From: Phanerodontia chrysosporium
Taxonomy: Eukaryota > Basidiomycota > Agaricomycetes > Polyporales > Phanerochaetaceae
Reading direction: 5' to 3'
DNA length: 64,000 nucleotides
Assembly: GCA_001910725.1 (NCBI GenBank)
Contig: MJGA01000001.1
Location: 1,550,001 to 1,614,000, forward strand
Shown: in pieces, positions 9,976 through 20,029 of the stretch
Layout: every line of letters starts with the position of its first letter
How positions within the stretch are numbered: position 1 is the stretch's first letter
Program-made: the position numbers and the translations under genes
Notes under the pieces: generated by a model
The model's input: the letters and a program-made list of their open reading frames with translations, nothing else
Told to the model about the DNA's origin: nothing
Databases searched by the model: none

Positions 9976-12900
9976 ATGTTGCCACTCGTACCTACACTCG
10001 CCCTCGCGTTCCTATCTTTTTCGTCTTCGGCATTCGTCATTCTCCGTATTATAATTCCTATCCTTCCTCCACATCCGCTCAGCAGGCGCGTTCCTCCGGT
10101 ACGTGTGTTACTTCGCGCTCAGGTTCACTTGTGCTAACGAGTCGTGTCAGTCTGAGTTCGGTTTACCGAACTATAAGACCCTCTCTCCTGCGGATAAGAG
10201 CCACATCTGGCTTGCCTCATGTGACATATTTGCCCTCGCGATTTTTGTCTGGCAGGTCGCCAGCGAGTATGTTGGTGGACCCACCGGCTTCGGCACCATC
10301 AACGATCCCGGCTCCGCCGTTCGATTATGGATTGCCACCACACTCAGACAATCCTGCCTGCTCATCGTCTCTGGCCTCACGCTGGTTCACGTTCGTATGG
10401 GTCAGCCAGTCGAGTTCGGCCCCAAGCACTGGATGCTGTGGTGCCCGACGCTCTTCCTCACCGTGACATCGACTGCACTGGCCGGAGTGCTCGCGGGTGC
10501 GGGCGTGGAGAGCTTCTTCTGGGGTTTGTTAGGATACTCCGCATCAGTGGCGGTTATCAGCAGTGTGGCGTTTGGTTGCCTTGTGGGCACGCTGGTGATC
10601 ATCCGCCGCAACCTCGCAACCCTGAACGACATGCGCGACCCGTGGCCCCCGGTTCCCGCGGTGGAGAAGCCTCGCCCGTCCTTTGCTACGGAAGACGTGA
10701 ATGCCCTCAAGGATGGCAGCTCCTGGATCACCTCACGCGCAAGCTCCCGCTGCGAGTCCATCTCTGCCTTCTCGTTCTCGACGCACCACACCCATCATTC
10801 GCGCATGCCCTCCAACGCCAGCTCCCGTGTTCATGTCCATCCCAACGTAGGATCGAACCCCTCGATTCCCGTGAAGTCATCCTTCTGGTTCGGTCCTGCC
10901 ACCTCCGCGAATGGCCATGGCCGCGAGTCTCCCATCCCGCCGGTTCCTCCACTGCCCGCTCCATACCGTCCTTCTGAGAACACCTACAATGTGAACGACG
11001 ATCCAGATCCGTTCCATCGTGTCGACCCGCGTATCCGCATGGGCTCCCAGTCGTCCTGGCTCACGGAGAATCCTGGTTGGCAGTACGAGGCTTCCATGTC
11101 ACAATGGTCGTTCCCGGCCTCTCCCCGCCCTTCTTCTGGACCTCCGTCTCCTAGCCCGTCGACCCCGAACCCCGACTCGCGCCTGGACTACTTGACTACC
11201 CATCTGCTTCCCACCTCGACTGCGATGTCCCGCCCCAATACCCCGTCCGTCATTGGCGTGGAAGTACTCGGCGGTTACGGATACGCTCCGGACGCTTCAA
11301 AGGCCGAGGCCAGTGGTGCTGGGTCGTCTATAACGTCCAACGGCGAAGTGGATGTTTCCGTGTACCGCGCGGTCGGATGGCTGATTACTGTTTGGTTCCC
11401 GATGGTGAGTAGTTGCGTTGCCACTCTTACTCTCTACTCTTCTCACTGTCATGGGCAGGGCCTTGCTATTCCCTATTACATCACTTCTCAACTGGCAGAG
11501 CCATCTGCGGCCGCGTCCCTTCTGATGGTGCTTTCGGTCACTATCTCCGCTCCTCTTCTTGCTGCGAACATTTTGTTCCGCTCACCGCTCCCGATCCCGT
11601 CTGGCCTGTTTGAGACACCATCCGAGCCTCCTTCTGTCGTTCATCGTGCACCTTCGCCATGCAGCTCTCAGGCAGAGGCCATCGTCCGGGAGTACAAGCG
11701 CAGTGGCAGCACCACCGTCATCGAAGGTCGCCGTAGCGGTGACGTTTGGCTTGCAAAGGGCGACGCGGTGGAGGGGAAGACCAAGGTTGGCCGTGCTCTT
11801 ACCCTGCTCCAGCCAAAGCCCAAGCTATCCGTCCTTCCGCCCCAAGAAGAGGAAGAGTACAACGGGCAGCTGTCGCCTCCGCTCCCTATTCAGGAACATA
11901 ACGGCATGTCCACTGTCCCAACGACCCCTCAGAGTCACAACCCTGCGGAGCTGGGTATGAATCGCGAGATGGGCCTTCGTAAGAAGGATTCCAAGGCGTC
12001 TTCATACTACTCTGGCACGGACGAGAGTGTTGCAATTGCCACCCAGATCATGATCGCGCAGCGTCACTACTCCGCCCTTGCAATGACCATCAACCTTCCC
12101 CCGTCGCCTGAGCGCCCTGCGTCCCAAGAGATCGCCGCGACAACTGCCGTCGAAGTCCAGGGTACGCCCACAGCGGAGAGCAAGCGCCACAGCCACCTTC
12201 GTGCTCGCTCGATCTCCTCGGTCAACTCTATCCCTCGTTCTGCGATCAGTGGGCCGCCGTCCACGCCGCTCCCTCCGACACCGCCCACGCTCAAGAACTT
12301 CAAGGCAGCAAACGCATCGAAGCGCCTGGTTCACAGGAAGTCCTATTCGTTCTCTGATGAATTCTCGTTCGGACCATCGAGAATGACAACACCCGCGAGA
12401 TAGATGCTCTGTCCGCTGGGCTGCTGCCGCTCCTCGTGCCCGGTCTCAAGCTTGGCGAGGATGTCAAGATTACCGAGGGCTGGAAGATTTCGCCTACGAT
12501 CACGTCCATGAACGACAAGGGACGCGCTAGTCACGTCCCATCCGAGCTTGGTGGGATGGCTGATGATATATTGTCTCCCCGGTTCCACTCGACTCCGCAT
12601 ACAAGGAAGGCTCAGGGCCTCGCGCGCACTAGGAAGGCTTCTGCACACAAGCGGAATCACTACAGCCTCCCTAGGTGAGTCCTAGCTTGGTGCTGGGTAG
12701 TACGGTCTGCTGACAATGGACAACTTAGCTTGAGCCTCGGTAAGGACGGCGCACACGCTTTGTCGACTTGGCGCAGCGACCTCAACCGCGAGCTCGACCA
12801 AAGGGCCAGTCAGTACGAGGCCGTCAACACTGAAATACCTGAAATCCAAATCGAAGACAACCGCAGGGCTACGGTTTACGGCGGCGAGGTTGCACAGTAC

Positions 12901-13706
12901 TTAAGGGTAGTCTCGGAAGAGGACGATGAGAACTCCCATCCTCTGTCCCCAGGCTACACCACCGGGTTCCCACCGTACCTTGATATCCCGAGCAGCGTCA
13001 ACTCGAGCGTAACTCCATGGCGACACTCATCTCGGCACTGGACCAGGAGCTCCAATTCCTGCCGTCCTCTGCTGCATCGGAAATCACATTGTTCGACTTC
13101 GACCCCAGCGCCGACGGCGTACTCTCGAGCACGCCACACGAGTCGAAGACCCAGGCAAAGCGCCTCTCTCGCAACAGCGAAGTCATTCCTCGTGTTCCGG
13201 AGCTCCCGAAGTCTTCACGTCGCTCGAGCATCGTCTACGTCAAGTCCGAGGAGAACACCGCGCCTGTTCCTGCCATTGCGTTGTCTTTAGTTGACAGTAC
13301 GGGTCGCACCTCACCTGTAGTACGTCCACTTGCGCCGAAGACCAAGGCCAGCAAGACCCGCCTGAGGAAACCGTCGGTGGACCAGGAGAACCAGGCGCCC
13401 CAGGCCGATACCCGCGGCTTGCGCCCGCTGACGCTGCTGCAGGACCGCAGCCAAGCAAGTACGGCCTCAACAACGAAGCCACTAACGCTCAGTAAGAGCA
13501 CCAAGAAGGCGCAGAGAGACAAGGAGGACGGCGAGAACGTCCGCCGGGAGTCCAGCCTCAAGCGTGCGCTGAAGCCACTCAAGCTCGTGCGCAGCGAGAC
13601 GACGAAGCAGCGGGCGATCCTCCGCGAGCAGGAGGTCCTCCCCGACGTCGTCGTACGCCCGCCGTCCGATGGCCAGCACATCGGTTTCCAATATTCGTTC
13701 CGATGA
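9976..13706 (+). CDS. Large polytopic membrane protein with long disordered loop and tail
   Basis: Not recognised beyond an uncharacterised basidiomycete-type membrane protein. Exon 1 (9976-10098) encodes a hydrophobic helix (MLPLVPTLALAFLSFSSSAF). After a 52-bp intron, four more helices follow, including IWLASCDIFALAIFVWQVA and LWCPTLFLTVTSTALAGVL. A Ser/Pro-rich loop of about 250 residues comes next, then two more helices near residues 455-515, for about seven in total. The tail is long and disordered with Ser/Thr-Pro stretches. A 54-bp stopless intron (11405-11458) would insert 18 residues between the last helices if retained; another intron is 12675-12728. The frame breaks twice, near 12370 (before IENDNTREIDAL) and near 13010 (before MATLISALDQEL), each needing one extra base. 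These are probably assembly errors. The seven-helix plan resembles a receptor, but no GPCR signature is seen. Confidence 0.6.
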
Positions 13707-14085
13707 CGGTGAAGTAACGATCCATGACTCCTTGCTGTATAGTCCGTATAATTTCGTTCCATATTCGATCTGATTAATTCTGTTACATGCTTTTACGCTA
13801 CCTTTAGACCTGGATGATTCTCCTAACTTCTCTTGTCATGCTTTGCTATCGTCTTACTGCTGTACACTTGCACGATCCCCACATGCTCCATGATTTACTC
13901 TCCCACGTAGATAATGCCTCTGCTCAGTGCTCATCCATCACAATGCCGCCATCTTCGCAAGCCGAAGGCTCACTCGCATACTGCTTCCTGTTTATAGCTA
14001 TTTTGTACTGGGTCTCATCTTGACACCATACGACGACCATGATATTCTTACGAACAACCATTGTAGTGGCAAGTGCCAAACGATT
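13707..14085. other. Convergent intergenic spacer
   Basis: About 380 bp, AT-richer than its surroundings, between the 3' ends of two convergent genes. It presumably holds both 3' untranslated regions. No coding signal is seen. Confidence 0.45.
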
Positions 14086-15511
14086 CTATATAGACATCCC
14101 TGGACCAAAGAGCGAGACCCAGGCTGATCCGGTAGCAGACATTGGTCCACAATATGCCATTACATACTTGGACGGGTGCCACTGTACCGTTGGCGAAGCT
14201 CCTAGGGCGGGCACACGATGTAGAGGTTCGCCAGTCTCCGTGGCACACTGAGAGCAAAGCGTGAGCCACTCAGCAGACTTGAATGTAAGCATATGACGTA
14301 CGATATCGATATAGGGCCCTTGCGTTGAAAGAGCAATGAATTCGCCGTCATGCGAGAAACTAAGACCTGTGATGCGTGGCTGGACTTCGAGTTCAGTCGC
14401 TGACAGCTCGATAGGGAGGTATGCAACGCACTCGCTAGCCGTGATAGTCCGCGCGCATATCCACTCCGAGAGGTCAAACATGTTCACGATGGAATCATGT
14501 CCTGCAGATGCCAGATATCTGCCTCAAAGCGTCAGGAGCGTTAAATCAGATCGCAAACAGTCACCCACCTGCCCCGCGGATCGAGGGCGGTTGCAACGCA
14601 TCCATTGACATGAGCGGGGGTGGAATGCACTACTTTCATACTTGGGAATTCGAGTATGCGGAGCGTATGTTCCGCAGAATTGTTGACGACAATGTGTTCC
14701 CCTGTGTGGCTGAACAACGCGTTCGAAGCCATAACCTAATTACTGTAAACCCCGAAAAACAACGCGCATCGGAGAACTCACAGTATCTGACTTGATAATC
14801 TCCCATGCCTCTTTGCCGTCATCCCTTTTGTTCAGTTTGGCAACGAATAGGTTTCTGACAGGGGTTGTATATAAGAGCGTCTTGCCGTCTGGGGAGTAAA
14901 TGGTCGTTGACGGAGTCGTGTACTTCAAAAATATCTGCTGCACGTAGCGGCTTTCTATGACGGCTGTCACGTTGCGTATCAGACAACCATATGCAGAAGA
15001 CTTACGTCTCGCATCCCAGAACACGATCCTCTTGTCCTTCTGGCTAGACGAACAGAACAAGTCCGGGTGCGTCGGGTTCCATGAGATGTAGTCAACATCT
15101 TCAGAGTGACCTCCGGAGAATATTGTTGCTGCACGGAAGTCCATCTATTGCACCATTTAGCCACAAATGCACGACTACCACGCATATGTCCGACGTACGC
15201 ACGCTCTTCTCGGGCAACCACACACGGACCAGCTTGTCTATACCGACTGCGCCCAGCCTCCGACCATCACAGTTCCATGCTACGTGACTTATCCCCTGAG
15301 GTGCAGATATCCGGATGTCTCTGGGTTTGAACGCGGAGAATGTTGGTGGCTTGGAGCATGATGAATGTCATGTCTCGCGGACCCCTCGAGAAAGAACAAT
15401 GCATACGTGAATTCCCCTCGCAGTGAAGCTCGTGTGAGGTGGGGGAGATGGCGGACGCTGTGGTGGAGGAAGCTCATCTTCCTCCTTCGGTTTTGTTACA
15501 ATATGAGACAT
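14086..15511 (-). CDS. WD40 protein, THO complex subunit THOC3/Tex1-like
   Basis: WD40-repeat protein most like THOC3/Tex1 of the THO/TREX complex, which couples transcription to mRNA export in the nucleus. The ATG at 15511 opens MSHIVTKPKEEDELPPP, a Pro-rich leader. Repeats in order include GISHVAWNCDGRRLGAVGID with LVRVWLPEKS, then HSEDVDYISWNPTHPDLFC with RIVFWDARR, TIYSPDGKTLLYTT, ALFSHTGEHIVV, and DPRGRYLASAGHDSIVNMFD, the last being a THOC3-like signature. The C-terminus VQWHPSKYVMAYCGP ending SLFGPGMSI also fits. At least five introns are needed, all GT-AG, for example after DARR and inside GGCAG/ATAT. No frameshift seen. It is divergent from the Myb-like gene at 16031. Other WD40 families are possible but the DPRGRYLA block and length (about 350 residues) favour THOC3. 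Confidence 0.78.
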
Positions 15512-16030
15512 GTGGATTGAGGCGAGGGAGTGCCTGCACGAATGTAGTGTGTAGAGTGTAACGCCCGAGCTGACGCCAAAGCGCGCTAGCCGCCAGGCTT
15601 GATGGGATTGATGGCGAGCACGCCGATCTGCTAGCAAACCACACTGGGCGCATTGAAACTCATGACGATTCTGGATGAACGCTTATAAGGCTGAACTGAG
15701 AAGATAGCGTTCGATTTTGTGTAGGTTGCGTGCCAACACTTTTGACTATCTAGCAGGGGCCTATAGGCAAGGCATGAGGTGCTTTGTCTGTTTGTCAAGT
15801 AAAGCCAGTGTATACAGTATCTACAGTCGTGCACAAGCGGATAAAGAAAACATTAGCTCAAGGTCAAGCGTCGGACGGTTGGTAGAATCACTATCGAGAT
15901 CCAGCGTCTGTAGCCAGAGCGGGACGGCAAATTCCGGGAGGTTGTGATTGGGGCGCCCGTAAGGCGCCTACGCGCCAATTCGCTTGACTTCCAACTTGCC
16001 CTAAAGACTCGCGGCGCAAGTTCCCAGATT
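15512..16030. promoter_or_regulatory. Bidirectional promoter region, THOC3-like / Reb1-like
   Basis: About 520 bp between divergent start codons at 15511 (minus) and 16031 (plus). An open frame extends upstream of 16031 to 15944, so a longer N-terminus of the Reb1-like protein cannot be excluded. No other coding signal seen. Confidence 0.45.
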
Positions 16031-18247
16031 ATGACAGACGATTTGTCCACCGACCTACAACACGCTCTCCAGCAGGCCGTCGTCGAGGCTAACGATGCTG
16101 CGCAGCTCTCAAAGAAGAAGCACAAGAAGAAACGTTCTCGTGATGACGACGGTGATGGCCAGCCTGAAGGCGAGCATGTGAAGCCTAAGAAAAAGAAGAA
16201 AACGCGCCCCGCGGAGGCGTCCGCAGAGGCCGCTCCGTCTGTCGAGCAACTTGCCATGCCAGACGCCGTGCTCGCTGCAGAAGCTACGTCCGACAAGTCC
16301 AAGAAGAAGAAGAAAGACAAAGGCAAGGAGCCGGTAATTGCTCAGCCTCCTGCCCCGGAGCTCGAGGTGCATCAGGTTCCTCCTGTGACCGACGACGTCC
16401 TCGCCACCTCCTCAGCCGACTTCTTGTCTGCAGTCGTTGCGGCAGCGTCTGCGACATCTCACCTTCAGGACAATGTACCTCCGCCATACCCGCCGCAACC
16501 TATGCCGCCGTACCCCCCGTACCCAGAGCATATGGTTCAATATCATCCTCCGCCTCCTCCGGGATACCCTTATCCGCCCCACCCTCCGCCACCGCCTCCC
16601 TTCGGCCCTCCAGGCATGTACCCCGACCTAAACAACATCCTCCCGGATCTGAACCTCGCGTCAAGCGAAGAGCTCTTGCGCACGCTTCAGGACATGGACA
16701 TCGCAAAGCTCGCTTCCGTGCTCAAGACTCTTGGTGAAGCCGGCGTGCCCACGCCGTCCAATGTCACCTTGAATATTCCTCCATCGTTTATTCCACCTCC
16801 CGCACCTCCCGGCCCTCCTCCCGTCAATCAGGTCTCTGCAAAGTCGGTCGCCATCTTGGGCCGTCACCCGAAGCAAGCTAAGGAGTCTGGAACAAGCACG
16901 CGTACCCTGCCACCTCCCGCACACCTCCCTGCACCGCCAAGACCTCCAGAAGAGGATAATCCAGATCACGCCCACATGTTGGCCAACGTGTGGATGAACG
17001 CAAGCAAACTCGCTGAGATGGTCAAGACCCAAGGCCTAGTGTACAAAAAGGGAAATTCTCTGCGATTGAGGATGCTCAACTACGTGCGGCGATCGAGAAC
17101 TTCCGAATAGTACGTTCTTCCCGAAGAGTCCGGTTCAAGTCGTACTCACGATCTCGCAGAATAAAGGCATGACCGAGCAAGATATCACCGCCCTCATCTT
17201 CTCCAAAGATCGCGGTAGGGGCGAGGCCTTTTGGCAGGAGATCACATCCGCTCTTCACTTGCGTCCTATCACGGCTGTGTACCACCATGTTCGCAGACTG
17301 TGGCATCCGCTACGAGGCCAGGGTCGCTGGATGCCAGCGGAGGATGAGAATTTGAGGGAGTAAGTCGTCATTCGTTACAAGCACCTGGATCCAACTCATT
17401 GTCGCGCAGCGCTGTCGCCCAGCTGGGTCAACAATGGGAGAAGATCAGCGAGCGGGTTGGACGCACCGCTTCAGACTGTCGGGACAGATGGCGCAACCAT
17501 CTCGAAGGGCAGGAAGTTAGGAGAACCGGCCACTGGACGAAGGAAGAAGAGGAAGAGCTTACGAAGATTGTCACTGAACTGACCGTTCTGCAAGGGAAGG
17601 ACATGGACAATGACATCTTCTGGGGCGCTGTCAGCCAACGTATGGGCGGCCGTCGGGGTCGACAGCAATGTCGAATCAAATGGTATACATTTAGATGCTT
17701 TCCAATCGCTGGTTCTGACGACTCGAATGTCAGGACGGATTCGTTGTCTACTCAGATAAAAAACGAGGGTGCGAAACCTCGCTGGAGTCAGCTGGATGCA
17801 TATATTCTCGTACACAAGTGAGTATTCCACTACTTCGTCGATGTATCCTCGTCTCATCACAATCTAGGATTGACTCGCTAAAGGTCAATGACGACAGCGA
17901 GATTGATTGGAAGAAACTTCCTGATGAACACTGGAACATCTGGAGTGCTCATACGCTGCAACGGCGGTGGTTGACGATGAAGCGGAGCATCAAGGGATAT
18001 GAAGAAATGACCCATGCTGGTGTGTTGGTTATATTCAGGCCCTTATCAGAAACGTGCTGAGACCTCCGCAGAACTCATGGATATCCTTCGAACAAAGAAG
18101 GCTCAAACGCCACCCCCTCAGACAACGTCGCGCTCGAGATCACAAAAGCAGCCTCGCAGCGCAGAGACCATCGCTGATTCAGATGTCGAAGAGGAAGACG
18201 ATAATTCTACCACTCGGCCAAGTTCGAACTTGGTCCATGTGGCATAG
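16031..18247 (+). CDS. Myb-like DNA-binding protein, Reb1/TTF-I type
   Basis: Likely relative of fungal Reb1 and TTF-I, Myb-domain factors that bind rDNA and promoters and stop RNA polymerase I. Six exons give about 654 residues (if one missing base is restored). The N-terminus is Lys-rich with likely nuclear signals (KKKHKKKRS, KPKKKKKTR), followed by a Pro/Tyr-rich segment. The DNA-binding part starts with LVYKKGK-FSAIEDAQLRAAI and continues through FWQEITSALHLRPITAVYHH, GRWMPAEDENLRDAVAQLG, GRTASDCRDRWRNHLE and GHWTKEEEEELTKIV to a fourth Myb-like unit ending MKRSIKGYEEM. The tail is acidic and Ser-rich. Introns: 17110-17159, 17360-17409, 17683-17733, 17818-17867, 18020-18071. Around 17051 (AAAAAGGGAAA) the frame slips by one base exactly at the start of the Myb region, most simply one G lost from a run. 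Confidence 0.78.
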
Positions 18248-18535
18248 ATTGCATCGTGGCAGATCACGCGCGTATATACTCTCGCTATCCTTACTTTGTC
18301 CAGGTGTTCCATATGTGCGATGAAGTTTCTGCAAATCCTCATTTCGGGTCATTGCCTGCATATGTATGCCAGGCGTGAGAAACGTGGCGGCAGGCAGGCT
18401 TCCGCGCACAGCAATCGTGTCAAAGCACTGAGGGCCCTTGGGTGAGAGCGCCATCAAGCACGGGTGAGGCCACTGCTGTGCTGCTCCCGCACGGCCTCAG
18501 ACAAAGGGCCGCCGCATAAATACAACGTGTACGCT

Positions 18536-20029
18536 ATGGTCCCCTTGCTCAGTGCCGTCATGAAACTGCTGAATACCCTGCCCCAGACTGACGAGGAGTA
18601 TTACACGGTTGAGGTGCTGGAGATCGACTCATCCGTAGAGCACGGCATCACGGACGATCACCTCGCCGAAGCCATCCCATACTGTCCCAGCATCCAGGAA
18701 GCGCATCTCACCGGGGTCTATGACCTCAGCGACCGCACTCTCATTCTCCTTGGGCGCGAGACGGACGAGCTGCGGACTCTCGACATCTCGGGATGCCTGC
18801 ACGTAAGCCCTATCGGCATACACGACCTCGCGGGCCTCGCGACGCGGCTGCAGGTGCTCCGGATAGGCAGCGTCTGGGGGATAACGGATCCCGCTCTCAA
18901 GATCGTTCTTCGCTCGCTCGGACACCTTACGGAGCTGGATATCTCAGACCTTCCGCTCGTAACAGCACACTCGGTACGCGAAGTCTGGGCTTTCTGCAAG
19001 AAGCTGCAGGTGCTGAACATGTCGAGCTGCACGAACATCACAGACAAGGCATTCCCGTCGCCGTACTCGGGTATCTCAGCCGCCCAGTACACGAGCAGTA
19101 GACGAAGCCTGGTTGTCCCGAGCCCACCTCCGAAGGGCACATCTCCAAACAGGGAGAAGCTATGGATTGACGACCTGCCACCGCTGATCTTACCGAGTTA
19201 CCACCTACTCGAGCACCTCCACTATATCGACGTCAGTCATTGTCAAAGGCTCACGGACGATGCCATCGCGGGTTTGGTGCAGCATGCACCGCACCTTATC
19301 GAGCTGAACCTCGCAGGTTGCGTTGGTCTGACAAACAAAGTGGTCAACTCCCTATGTACGCAAGGCGAGACCCTCATGGACCTCGACCTTTCCGAGGTGC
19401 ACCGACTCACCGACAACGGTGTATGCACGATCGTGCGAGCCTGCCCTCGATTAAGACGTTTGGCGATCTCACGTACGTCGCTTCGCTTAGAGCACAGGAG
19501 CCTCGGCTCACGCACGTTCCACAGACTGCACGCTGCTGACAGACATGTCGATCATGGAGGTGACCGCGCTGGAGAGGCTGCGCCGCTTATCCATGGCCGG
19601 CCTGACGAGGGTCACCGATAACGCCCTCGAGTTCCTCGCCGAGCACGCCGCGGGGCTCACGCAGCTCGAGATATCCGCGTGCAGCCGCCTTTCGCTGGAC
19701 GCCGTGCACCTGCTGCTCCAGCGGCTGAAACACCTCGAGTGGCTCGGGGCCTGTCTCCCCGCCATGGCCCGCCCAGGCACGAAGCGTTTCTCGGATCGCG
19801 CGCCCCCCGTACGTCCGCACGATGCCTGAAGCGGGATACTGAATTGCTCATGCATTCGTTTCTACAGGACTGGGACCGCAAGACCCAGGGCCCGTACCGG
19901 ACGTTCAAGGGCGGGAGCATCGCGGCACTTCGGGAGTTCCTTGACAAGGAAGAGGCACGCAAGAAGGAGGCGGAGCGGCGTTGTATCCCGTTCACACCGA
20001 GGTCCGACGACAGCATGGACCTGTATTGA
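18536..20029 (+). CDS. Leucine-rich-repeat (AMN1/GRR1-type) protein
   Basis: Three exons (18536-19472, 19525-19808, 19868-20029) give about 460 residues made largely of cysteine-containing LRRs of the AMN1/F-box type: LRTLDISGCLHVSPIGI, LTELDISDLPLVTAHSV, LQVLNMSSCTNITDKAF, LIELNLAGCVGLTNKVV, LMDLDLSEVHRLTDNGV, LRRLSMAGLTRVTDNAL and LTQLEISACSRLSLDAV. Such repeats usually recognise substrates of SCF ubiquitin ligases. No F-box is visible upstream: the preceding gene ends at 18247 and the 290 bp between hold no LPxEIL-like sequence. Either the F-box is missing, or a short first exon lies upstream that I could not find. The frame is open back to 18464 but without an ATG; 18536 is the first ATG. 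The C-terminus is charged (LDKEEARKKEAERR). Confidence 0.72.

Noticed and set aside
18320..18455. First exon of the LRR gene starting MKFLQILISG
   Set aside because: Its donor (CTTGG/GTGAGA) does not keep the frame into the LRR exon with any visible acceptor.
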